This document shows, one piece after another, positions 5,987 to 11,926 of a stretch of DNA of 13,082 bases. Source of the stretch: DASVDK01 sp036381125 [NCBI: Thermodesulfobacteriota bacterium] (GTDB lineage: Bacteria > DASVDK01); assembly GCA_036381125.1 (NCBI GenBank), contig DASVDK010000333.1, forward strand, positions 1 through 13,082, in the 5' to 3' direction. The notes below the pieces were generated by a model. That model was not told the DNA's origin. It was given only the letters and a program-made list of their open reading frames with translations, and ran no database searches. How positions within the stretch are numbered: the stretch's first letter is position 1; each line of letters opens with the position of its first letter. A program made the translations under genes and the position numbers.

Positions 5987-7912
5987 GTGCGCATCACCGA
6001 GTTCGCGCTGCGCGGTCTTCGCCGCTTCGAAGGGGGGCGCAAGCTCGCCTTCCAGGAGGGGTACAACCTCCTCTCCGGGCCCAACGAGAGCGGCAAGACC
6101 ACCTGCCTGCTCGCCCTCCTCGCCACGCTCGAGCCCGAGTGGATCGAGGGGCGCGGCGGCTCGCTCGCCCCGGAAGGGGCGCCGCACGGCCAGGCCCGCA
6201 CCGGCCTCATCTTCCTGCACGAGGATCGGACCTACCGCCTCGTTCGCGACCTCGACGACGGCGCCGCCTCCCTGGGCGTCCTCGACCCCGACTCCGGGAA
6301 GTATCAGGCGATCGGGCGTGACGCCGAGGCGGTCCGTCGCTGGCTCCACGAGTCGGCCGGGCTGCCCGGCCGACGCGCCTTCGAGACGCTCTTCTGCCTC
6401 GACCGGGCCGGCATGCCGTCGGCCGCCGACCGGCGAGGGCTGGCGGGCGGCTTCGCCGGCCGGGGCGCCGCCGCGAGCGGCGACGGCCTCGGGGCGGTGC
6501 GCGTCGCCGCCGCCCCCGCCGCGCCGCCGAGCGGCGCGGCCAAGGAGGCACGCATCGCCGAGCTCAAGGCCGAGCTCGCCCGCATCGAGGAGATGGGGCA
6601 GGTCGAGTTCCGGCTCGACGGCGTCAAGGCCAAGCTCTTCGAGATCGAGGCCGAGTTCGGCGACATCCGCAAGCTCGACCAGATGGCGGCCGAGCTGGAT
6701 CGGGCGATCGCCGAGTTCGAGGCGCTCGGCGTCGACCCCGACCAGCTCGAGGCGCGGGCGCGCGGCTTCAAGGCGCTGGCCGATCGGCGCGAGGCCGACC
6801 TCGCGGCCGTCGAGGCCGAGCGCGAGGCGCTCGAGCTGGCGGCCAACGCCCCCGTCACGCCGGTCCAGAAGGACCCGCTCGTCCTCGCGGGGGGCGGCGT
6901 TGCCGTGGCCGGGCTGGTGGGCGGGGTTTTCCTGCAAGGCCTCGCGGTCCTCGCCCTCCTCGGCCTCGGCACGGCCGTCTACGGCGCCGTCCGGGACATC
7001 CAGGCCGCCGGCAGGCGCAAGGCCGCCTTCGACGCCCTGGCCGGCCTCGACGACCGGATCCAGGCGATCGAGAAGCGCTTCGAGATCGAGACCAAGGCGG
7101 TCCGCGCCGCGCAGGAGACGCTGGCCGTGGCGGGGCCGGGCGGCGTCCTCGAGCGGGTGGAGCAGTACCGCGCCCTCAAGGAGCGCCGCGCGGCGGTTGC
7201 CGAGCGCCGGGAGGCGGTCACGCAGCAGAAGAACGTGGCCGCGCTCGAGGCCGAGCGGGAGCGCCTGACCGCCGAGGTGGCCGCGCTCGAGGAGCAGCTG
7301 CGCGGCTTCGGCGCAACGGCCGCGTTCGACGCCGGGGAGCTCAAGCGGGAGCTGGACGTGCTCGAGGGCCGCGCGGCGCCGGCGCCGGCCGCCCTGGACG
7401 ACGCCGTCGGCCTCGGCATCGAGGGCGACCCCTTCGACGGGGGGCGGGGCGGCGGCGGGCCGTCGCCGCTCTCGGCGGCGCTCGATGCCTGGCTCGACGC
7501 GGCGGCGCGCATCCTGCCCAACTCCCGCGAGGGGATCGCCCGCGAGCTGCTGCTCCGGGTCCAGCCGATGGTCGGGCCGCTCACGGCCAATCTCTACCGG
7601 AGCCTCGCGTTCGACGGGGACGGACGACTCGTCGCGGTCGCCGCCGACGGGCGTGCGCGTCCGGTCGCCGACGCCTCTGCCGGGACCCAGGACGTCCTCT
7701 ACTTCGCGCTGCGCCTCGCCGGTCACACGATGGTGGTCCGCGAGCGAGCCTTCCCGCTCCTGCTCGACGACCCGCTCGGCGCGCTCGACGACTCCCGGCT
7801 GCCGGTGGCCTGCCGGGCGCTCAAGGCGGCCGCGCGCAGCGGGCAGATCATCCACACGACCGTCCGCCGTCGCCCTCCCGCGCTCGCCGACGCCGTGCAG
7901 AGCCTCGCGTAG
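5987..7912 (+). CDS. Membrane-anchored SMC/YhaN-like AAA ATPase with coiled coils
   Basis: The 641-residue protein has a split ABC/SMC-type ATPase head. N-terminal: Walker A GPNESGKTT (31-39) behind the FEGGRKLAFQEGYNLLSG lead-in. Then comes an Ala/Gly-rich low-complexity stretch (about 145-183), a charged coiled coil (about 184-295), a two-helix hydrophobic hairpin (about 297-336), and a second coiled coil (about 340-470). The C-terminal half-head has a signature-like SAGTQDVLYFALRLA (564-578) and Walker B LLLDDPLGALDD (591-602). This resembles RecN/Rad50/YhaN-type proteins. There is no zinc-hook CxxC at the coil apex; the membrane hairpin sits where the hook or hinge would be. The double Asp after the Walker B strand is like YhaN and RecF rather than Rad50. 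No SbcD-type nuclease is adjacent. GTG 5987 begins MRITEFALRG, as expected for the first beta strand. Function is unknown; a DNA- or envelope-related mechanical ATPase is an inference. Confidence 0.85.
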   Translation: MRITEFALRGLRRFEGGRKLAFQEGYNLLSGPNESGKTTCLLALLATLEPEWIEGRGGSLAPEGAPHGQARTGLIFLHEDRTYRLVRDLDDGAASLGVLDPDSGKYQAIGRDAEAVRRWLHESAGLPGRRAFETLFCLDRAGMPSAADRRGLAGGFAGRGAAASGDGLGAVRVAAAPAAPPSGAAKEARIAELKAELARIEEMGQVEFRLDGVKAKLFEIEAEFGDIRKLDQMAAELDRAIAEFEALGVDPDQLEARARGFKALADRREADLAAVEAEREALELAANAPVTPVQKDPLVLAGGGVAVAGLVGGVFLQGLAVLALLGLGTAVYGAVRDIQAAGRRKAAFDALAGLDDRIQAIEKRFEIETKAVRAAQETLAVAGPGGVLERVEQYRALKERRAAVAERREAVTQQKNVAALEAERERLTAEVAALEEQLRGFGATAAFDAGELKRELDVLEGRAAPAPAALDDAVGLGIEGDPFDGGRGGGGPSPLSAALDAWLDAAARILPNSREGIARELLLRVQPMVGPLTANLYRSLAFDGDGRLVAVAADGRARPVADASAGTQDVLYFALRLAGHTMVVRERAFPLLLDDPLGALDDSRLPVACRALKAAARSGQIIHTTVRRRPPALADAVQSLA

Positions 7913-7919
7913 GCGAGGC
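7902..7919 (+). terminator. Hairpin across the ATPase stop codon
   Basis: GCCTCGC (7902-7908) pairs with GCGAGGC (7913-7919), and the loop GTAG contains the stop codon. With the two further hairpins downstream it makes the ATPase-rnhB gap (7913-8149) the most structured in the window. No T-run follows, so termination is only a suggestion. Confidence 0.4.
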
Positions 7920-8051
7920 GCGCTGGCCCGCGGCGGCGGCGACGCGGTATACCTCAATGCCGAGAAGAGACGGCGCGGCCGCCGTTGCCCGAGGAGCGCG
8001 CTGCGGCGCCGGCAGGCGCCGCCGAGGCGGCCGCGCCACCGGTAGTGGGGG

Positions 8052-8068
8052 GCGGGGCGGAGCCCCGC
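8052..8068. repeat. GC hairpin upstream of rnhB
   Basis: GCGGGGC (8052-8058) pairs perfectly with GCCCCGC (8062-8068) around GGA. It lies nine bases before a second hairpin at 8077. Both fall in the Ala/Gly-rich open frame upstream of rnhB and argue that this stretch is intergenic, not coding. Confidence 0.45.
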
Positions 8069-8076
8069 GGAGCGGA

Positions 8077-8095
8077 GGCCGGGTTCATCCCGGCC
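8077..8095. repeat. GC hairpin upstream of rnhB (core copy 3)
   Basis: GGCCGGG (8077-8083) pairs with CCCGGCC (8089-8095) around TTCAT. Compared with the hairpin at 4693-4711, the stems are identical and only two loop bases differ. It is part of a small family of related hairpins in the gaps of this gene cluster. Confidence 0.5.
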
Positions 8096-8149
8096 GGAGC
8101 GGACGGCGGCGCGGCCGCCGTTGATGGAACGGACGGAGGCCGCGAGCCG

Positions 8150-8875
8150 GTGGTGGAAAGCGGCTGGCTGCCGTGTGCGGGGCGGGTGCGGGGGCGTCTG
8201 GCCTTCGAGCGGGAGGCCTATGCCTCCGGCTGGTTGCGCGTCGCGGGGGTGGACGAGGCCGGCAGGGGGCCGCTCGCCGGCCCCGTCGTGGCGGCGGCCG
8301 TCGTGCTGCCGCCGGGCGCGCGCCTGCCCGGGGTGACCGACTCGAAGCAGCTCGACCCGGCCACGCGCGAGCGCCTCTTCGCCCGCGTCGAGGCGCGGGC
8401 GCTCGCGCTCGGCGTCGGCATCGTCGGCCCCGAGGAGATCGACCGGATCAACATCCTCAGGGCGTCGCTGCGGGCCATGTCGCTCGCGCTGGCCGCGCTC
8501 GCCTGCCCGCGGACGGGGGCTCCCCTCGAGCCGGACTACGTGCTCGTCGACGGCATCGTCCCGGTCCCCGGGGTGGCGCGCCAGCGGACCATCCCGCAGG
8601 GCGACGCGCGGTCGCTCAGCATCGGGGCCGCGTCGATCGTGGCCAAGGTCACGCGCGACCGGCTCATGGAGGCGCTCGACCGGGAGCACCCGGGCTACGG
8701 CTTCGCCCGGCACAAGGGCTACCCGACGCCCGAGCACCTCGACGCCATCCGCCGGAAGGGGGTCCTGCCGATTCATCGGCGCACGTTCCGCGGCGTCCGC
8801 GAGCACTGCCCGGAATGGACGGCCCGCCGGGCCGACGAGCCGGTGCAGCCGGCGCTCTGGGGGGGCGAGGATTGA
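8150..8875 (+). CDS. rnhB: Ribonuclease HII
   Basis: RNase HII cuts the RNA strand of RNA-DNA hybrids and initiates removal of single ribonucleotides from DNA. Seen: RVAGVDEAGRGPLAGPVVAAAVVL, carrying the catalytic D35-E36 pair, TDSKQLDPATRERLF, EIDRINILRASLRAM, YVLVDGIVPVPG, QGDARSLSIGAASIVAKVTRDRLM and the C-terminal HPGYGFARHKGYPTPEHLDAI. All main family motifs are present. I chose GTG 8150, with CGGAGG at 8134-8139 ten bases upstream, giving 241 residues. The frame stays open back to TTG 7985 (296 residues), but that extension is low-complexity Ala/Gly/Glu, contains two strong hairpins and has poorer codon bias. GTG 8186 is another possible start. The stop overlaps the yraN start. Confidence 0.96.
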   Translation: MVESGWLPCAGRVRGRLAFEREAYASGWLRVAGVDEAGRGPLAGPVVAAAVVLPPGARLPGVTDSKQLDPATRERLFARVEARALALGVGIVGPEEIDRINILRASLRAMSLALAALACPRTGAPLEPDYVLVDGIVPVPGVARQRTIPQGDARSLSIGAASIVAKVTRDRLMEALDREHPGYGFARHKGYPTPEHLDAIRRKGVLPIHRRTFRGVREHCPEWTARRADEPVQPALWGGED

Positions 8876-9267
8876 CGCAGGCGCGCCTGGCGAGGGGCCG
8901 GCGGGGCGAGGCGCTCGCGGCGGCCTACCTGGCGGCCGCGGGCTACCGCATCGTCGACCGGAACCCCCGCAGCGGCGGGGGCGAGATCGACCTCGTGGCC
9001 GAGGCGGGGGGCGTCGTGGTGTTCGTCGAGGTGCGTTGCCGCGCGTCGACGCGGTTCGGTGGGGCCGCGGGCTCGGTCACGCGCGAGAAGCAGGCGCGCC
9101 TGACGCGCGCGGCCGACGGGTATCTCGCGGCGCGAGGTTGGACCGAGCGGCCCGCCCGCTTCGACGTCGTGGCCGTGGAGGGTCCCCTCGGCGCCGAGCG
9201 GATCACGCTGATCGCCGACGCGTTCGAGGCGGTCCCGCTCGAGTCCGCGCCGAGGCGTTGGCGGTAG
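8872..9267 (+). CDS. yraN: YraN/UPF0102 family endonuclease-fold protein
   Basis: This is a 131-residue member of the UPF0102 family, which has a restriction-endonuclease-like (PD-(D/E)xK) fold. A Holliday-junction or DNA-processing role has been suggested for the family but is not settled. Seen: RGRRGEALAAAYLAAAGYRIVDRN, GGGEIDLVA with D40, and VVVFVEVRCR with E53 and R55, matching the D...ExK nuclease core, but with Arg where Lys is usual. The start TTG 8872 overlaps the rnhB stop (TTGA), with a GAGGA just ahead, so the pair is translationally coupled. The rnhB-yraN neighbourhood is common across bacteria and supports both calls. The small cysteine-rich gene follows after ten bases. Confidence 0.93.
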   Translation: MTQARLARGRRGEALAAAYLAAAGYRIVDRNPRSGGGEIDLVAEAGGVVVFVEVRCRASTRFGGAAGSVTREKQARLTRAADGYLAARGWTERPARFDVVAVEGPLGAERITLIADAFEAVPLESAPRRWR

Positions 9268-9277
9268 GGGAGAAGCG

Positions 9278-9601
9278 ATGAGCGACGACCTGGTGATGGT
9301 GGAGTGCCCGACCTGCGGCCGCCCCGGGGCGCTGCCGGTGAACAACCCGGCCGCCCGGACGCCGACGCGCGCCGATCACACCCGCTTCGTCCTCCTGCCG
9401 CCGCGCTACACCGTCCAGCAGGGAAGCTGCGACGCCTGCCCGCAGATGATCACCCTCAAGGCCACGTGCCACGGGAAGTACTTCTGCCGCAAGTGCAGCG
9501 AGGCGCCCTGCGACTGCACGCGCACGACGCCCGAGCCCGAGGAGGGGGCGACGGACCGGCCGGCGCCGACGCGTCCGGGCCTCCGGGTGGTCAAGAAGTA
9601 G
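9278..9601 (+). CDS. Small nine-cysteine, probably zinc-binding protein of unknown function
   Basis: I do not recognise this 107-residue protein. It has cysteines at 10, 13, 51, 54, 64, 70, 73, 78 and 80: a CPTC knuckle, a CDAC knuckle 37 residues later, then C-x5-C-x2-C-x4-C-x1-C with HGKYFCRKC in between, plus histidines 34 and 65. Two zinc-ribbon-like sites (10/13/51/54 and 64/70/73/78) are a reasonable inference. The tail is Pro/Thr-rich and ends in basic GLRVVKK. There is no signal peptide or membrane segment. AGGGGAGA (9266-9273) sits five bases before ATG 9278, a good ribosome-binding site. It starts ten bases after yraN, so it is probably the last gene of that transcript. Its 3' end overlaps the convergent CGNR gene by 11 bases. 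Nucleic-acid or rRNA contact is a guess from context. Confidence 0.8.
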   Translation: MSDDLVMVECPTCGRPGALPVNNPAARTPTRADHTRFVLLPPRYTVQQGSCDACPQMITLKATCHGKYFCRKCSEAPCDCTRTTPEPEEGATDRPAPTRPGLRVVKK

Positions 9602-10220
9602 CCGGCCGGGCGGCGGGCCGCTTCCGCCCGCCGGCGCGCGCGCGCCGGGCGAAGGCCGCCGCCTTCATCCGGTTGCCGCAGACCGCCATGCTGCACCAGC
9701 GCCGGCGGCCGGTGCGCGACGTGTCCAGGAAGTAGAGGACGCAGGCCGGGTGGCCGCAGCGACGCACGCGCGCCCGCTCTCCCGCCTCGATCACCTCCGC
9801 GGCCGCCCGGGCGATCCCCACCAGAGCCGACTCCGGGCCCTCGCGCCGCGGGACCACCCGCCGTCGGAACCCGCGGCCGGACGGCACGAGCGCCTCGCGC
9901 CCCTCGCCGACCGCGAGCGCCCCGTTCACCACCTCGATCCACTCCGGCGCGAGGGCGCGCCCCTCCGCGCGCGCGCCGAAGATCGCGCGCAGCGCCTCCC
10001 GCAGCCCCCTGGCGGCGGCGAGGGCGCCTGCCGCGCCCCTCGGGTCGGCCTCGGCCATCGCCCGAAGCCGCCGCGCCTCCTGCCGCGTCGCGCCGCCGGC
10101 GGCGACGAGGAACGCGATCAGGTCCTCGTAGCGGCGCAGGGTGTCGCCTGCGCCGTCCGGGGAGACCACGGTGTTCGCGAAGTCGACGGCGAGGTGATTG
10201 CCGGACAGGTAGAAGCGCAT
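9591..10220 (-). CDS. CGNR zinc-finger (ABATE-domain) putative stress-type regulator
   Basis: The 209-residue protein begins MRFYLSGNHLAVDFANTV, the usual opening of ABATE-domain proteins. That N-terminal domain runs to about residue 135. A C-terminal CGNR zinc finger follows: C155-x4-C160 ... W175-C176-x4-C181-G-N-R184, ending in a very basic Arg/Lys/Ala tail. The family is annotated as putative stress-induced transcription regulators, and the zinc finger plus basic tail suit nucleic-acid binding. The start ATG (10220-10218) is fixed by the conserved N-terminus, but no good Shine-Dalgarno sequence precedes it. The gene diverges from the VOC-PPOX pair, and the gap between them contains a large inverted repeat, so local regulation of those genes and of itself is a natural inference. 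It converges on the cysteine-rich gene with an 11-base tail overlap. Confidence 0.9.
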   Translation of the reverse strand: MRFYLSGNHLAVDFANTVVSPDGAGDTLRRYEDLIAFLVAAGGATRQEARRLRAMAEADPRGAAGALAAARGLREALRAIFGARAEGRALAPEWIEVVNGALAVGEGREALVPSGRGFRRRVVPRREGPESALVGIARAAAEVIEAGERARVRRCGHPACVLYFLDTSRTGRRRWCSMAVCGNRMKAAAFARRARAGGRKRPAARPATS

Positions 10221-10270
10221 GGCGCGGATGGTAGCGCGCGGCCGCTCGCGCGACGGACGCGGCGGCCGAT

Positions 10271-10300
10271 CTAACCTGTATAGTCTATTTGACAGGTTAG
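10271..10300. promoter_or_regulatory. Candidate operator: 9-bp inverted repeat in the divergent CGNR/VOC gap
   Basis: CTAACCTGT (10271-10279) and ACAGGTTAG (10292-10300) are perfect inverse complements separated by 12 bases, so the arm centres are 21 bp apart, two helical turns. A smaller palindrome ATAG-T-CTAT (10280-10288) sits at the centre. The site is notably AT-richer than its surroundings. Its right arm overlaps the TTGACA -35 element (10289-10294), as a repressor site would. The flanking CGNR protein is the obvious candidate ligand, by inference only. Confidence 0.7.
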
Positions 10301-10317
10301 TACCGGCGAGCTAGCGT
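10289..10317 (+). promoter_or_regulatory. Promoter of the VOC-PPOX pair, overlapping the operator
   Basis: A perfect -35 TTGACA (10289-10294), a 17-base spacer and a weak -10 TAGCGT (10312-10317) point toward the VOC gene. The predicted leader is about 60 bases. The weak -10 and the overlap with the inverted repeat fit a regulated promoter. No equally good promoter was found facing the CGNR gene. Confidence 0.55.
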
Positions 10318-10329
10318 GCTCCGCACGAG

Positions 10330-10367
10330 CCGGCCGGGTAGCCGGCCGCGAGCGGCCCGAGGGCCGC
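10330..10367 (+). other. Two hairpins in the VOC leader
   Basis: GCCGGC (10330-10335) can pair with GCCGGC (10341-10346), and GCGGCCC (10352-10358) pairs with GGGCCGC (10361-10367) around a two-base loop. They lie between the promoter and the ribosome-binding site AGGGGG (10370-10375). They could modulate translation or RNA stability, but such stems arise easily in this base composition. Confidence 0.3.
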
Positions 10368-10382
10368 GCAGGGGGTGTTCAC

Positions 10383-10847
10383 ATGAGCGACAGCGGAGCG
10401 CAGCGCCCCGTGCTTCGGACCGGGCACGTGGGGCTCAACGTCACCAATCTCGAGCGGTCGACCGCGTTCTACAGGACGGTCTTCGGCTTCGAGGTCGTCG
10501 ACCAGTCGACGGAAGCGGGCCGCCGGTTCGCGTTCCTGGGCGACGGGCGGACGGTGGTGCTGACCCTCTGGGAGCAGAGCGACGGTCGCTTCGACGCCGC
10601 GCGGCCCGGGCTGCACCACCTGTCGTTCCAGGCCCCGACGGTCGAGGAGGTGCGGGAAGCCGAGGCGCGGTTGCGGGCCCTCGGCGCCCGCTTCCGGTAC
10701 GACGGCATCGTCGCGCACCGCGAGGGGGCGTCGTCCGGCGGCATCTTCTTCGAGGACCCCGACGGCACGCGTCTCGAGATCTACGCGCCGGCCGGCGTCG
10801 CCGCGGAGGCCCCCGTGGCGGGAAGCCCGACCTGCGGCTTCTTCTAG
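10383..10847 (+). CDS. VOC (glyoxalase/dioxygenase fold) metalloprotein
   Basis: This 154-residue single-module member of the vicinal-oxygen-chelate superfamily contains GHVGLNVTNLERSTAFYRTVFGFEVV at the N-terminus, GLHHLSFQA in the middle and IFFEDPDGTRLEIYAP near the end. Likely metal ligands are H15, H79 and E132, the usual His/His/Glu set. The superfamily includes glyoxalases, extradiol dioxygenases and antibiotic-binding or modifying proteins; the substrate cannot be told from sequence alone. A tail of about 18 residues ends in PTCGFF, with the only cysteine near the terminus. ATG 10383 has AGGGGG seven bases upstream. It is first in a two-gene unit with the PPOX-fold protein (70-base gap) under the operator-bearing promoter, which suggests detoxification or stress use. 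Confidence 0.92.
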   Translation: MSDSGAQRPVLRTGHVGLNVTNLERSTAFYRTVFGFEVVDQSTEAGRRFAFLGDGRTVVLTLWEQSDGRFDAARPGLHHLSFQAPTVEEVREAEARLRALGARFRYDGIVAHREGASSGGIFFEDPDGTRLEIYAPAGVAAEAPVAGSPTCGFF

Positions 10848-10854
10848 GGCGGAT

Positions 10855-10886
10855 CGCGGTGGAGTAAGGCAGGGCCTGACCCCGCG
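10855..10886. repeat. Stem-loop with CCTGACCCCGC (copy 1)
   Basis: CGCGG (10855-10859) and CCGCG (10882-10886) close a 22-base loop ending in GGGCCTGACC. CCTGACCCCGC (10875-10885) recurs at 11911-11921 in the same orientation and also at the 3' side of a stem-loop. The two copies bracket the PPOX-fold gene. Confidence 0.35.
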
Positions 10887-10917
10887 GACCCCGGGGGCCG
10901 CGAGCGAGAGGAGTCCG

Positions 10918-11874
10918 ATGCCTTCCGCCTACCACGCCGGACAGCTCGAGGTGCAGGCGCGCGCCGGGGTGCGCGCCCGGGCGCGGCAGCTCGCCGGGAT
11001 CGTCCGGCCCGTCATCCCGCCGGTCGCGCAGGCGTTCCTGCGCGACCGGCGGGTCGTGTTCCTCGGAAGCGTCGAGCCGAACGGCCGGGTCTGGGCGTCG
11101 GCGCTGGCCGGCCCGCCAGGGTTCGCGCGCGCCGAGGACGAGCGCACGGTCCGGATCGACGCAAGCCCCGCGCCGGGCGACCCGCTCCTCGACGACGTGC
11201 GGGCAACCGGCCGGCTCGGCATGCTCGCGATCGAGTTCGCCGCCAGGCGCCGCATGCGGCTCGGCGGCCCGGCGCGCGTGGACGGCGAGGGAGGGCTCGT
11301 GCTCGAGACCGAGCGGGTCCTCGCGAACTGCCCGAAGTACATCCAGGCGCGCGACCTGGACGCCGAGGCGGCGGCACGCCGGGACTCGACCCCGAGCCCC
11401 CGGCGCGCCCCGGCCCTCTCCGACCGCCAGCGCGCCTGGATCGAAGGAGCCGACACCTTCTTCGTCGCCACGGCGCCGCCCGACGGCGGGGCCGACGTCT
11501 CGCACCGCGGCGGGCGGCCCGGCTTCGTACGGGTCGAGGGGCCGACCCGCGTGGTCTTCCCCGACTACCCGGGCAACAACATGTTCCTCACGCTCGGGAA
11601 CATCACGGCGAATCCCCGGGCGGGGCTCCTGTTCCTCGACTTCGAGGCCGGGGGGACGCTGCAGGTGACGGGACGAGCCCGCGTGAACTGGGACCCGGCG
11701 GCGGCTGCGGCGTTCCCGGGGGCGCAGCGCCTGGTCGAGTTCGACGTCGAGGAGGCGCTGGAGAGCGCGCTCCCCCGGCCGCTGCGGTGGCGGTTCCTCG
11801 GGTACTCGCCGTTCGACCCCGATCCGCCGCACGTCGCCTCGACCGGCGAGTCGGCCGATGGGCCGTCCGGGTGA
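10918..11874 (+). CDS. Two-domain pyridoxamine-phosphate-oxidase-fold flavoprotein (COG3576-like)
   Basis: The 318-residue protein contains two split-barrel flavin-binding-type domains. The N-terminal one (about 25-145) has FLRDRRVVFLGSVEPNGRVWASALAG and ends with ETERVLANCPKYIQARDL. The C-terminal one (about 170-300) has ADTFFVATAPPDGGADVSHRGGRPGFVRV, FPDYPGNNMFLTLGNITANPRAGLLFLDFE and LQVTGRARV. These blocks match the PPOX-like COG3576 type; FMN or F420 binding and a redox role are expected, but the substrate is unknown. It is not a vitamin B6 biosynthesis enzyme by architecture. The start ATG 10918 has AGGAG (10909-10913) four bases ahead. It follows the VOC gene by 70 bases on the same strand and converges on the phosphofructokinase gene with 52 bases between stops. 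Confidence 0.9.
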   Translation: MPSAYHAGQLEVQARAGVRARARQLAGIVRPVIPPVAQAFLRDRRVVFLGSVEPNGRVWASALAGPPGFARAEDERTVRIDASPAPGDPLLDDVRATGRLGMLAIEFAARRRMRLGGPARVDGEGGLVLETERVLANCPKYIQARDLDAEAAARRDSTPSPRRAPALSDRQRAWIEGADTFFVATAPPDGGADVSHRGGRPGFVRVEGPTRVVFPDYPGNNMFLTLGNITANPRAGLLFLDFEAGGTLQVTGRARVNWDPAAAAAFPGAQRLVEFDVEEALESALPRPLRWRFLGYSPFDPDPPHVASTGESADGPSG

Positions 11875-11890
11875 GCTCGAGATCGCCGAC

Positions 11891-11925
11891 GCCGGCGGAA
11901 AATGGAAAGACCTGACCCCGCCGGC
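11891..11925. repeat. Stem-loop between convergent genes, with CCTGACCCCGC (copy 2)
   Basis: GCCGGCGG (11891-11898) pairs perfectly with CCGCCGGC (11918-11925), closing a 19-base A-rich loop that contains GGAAAGACCTGACC. It lies in the 52-base gap between the convergent PPOX and phosphofructokinase stops, so it may serve as a bidirectional terminator. Its 3' side matches the repeat at 10875-10885. Confidence 0.5.
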
Positions 11926-11926
11926 C

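Noticed and set aside
7985-8149. An N-terminal extension of RNase HII from TTG 7985
   Set aside because: The stretch is Ala/Gly-rich, contains two strong hairpins including one recurring elsewhere between genes, and lacks a good ribosome-binding site, whereas GTG 8150 has CGGAGG ten bases upstream.
5960-8806. A 948-residue open frame on the minus strand across the ATPase and rnhB genes
   Set aside because: It is the mirror of well-supported plus-strand genes. Long antisense frames are expected when third positions are nearly all G/C, and its translation shows no recognisable domain, only Arg/Ala/Gly/Glu-rich sequence.
10441-11832. A 463-residue minus-strand open frame over the VOC and PPOX genes
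   Set aside because: Low-complexity Arg/Pro/Gly translation opposite two genes with clear family motifs and good ribosome-binding sites.
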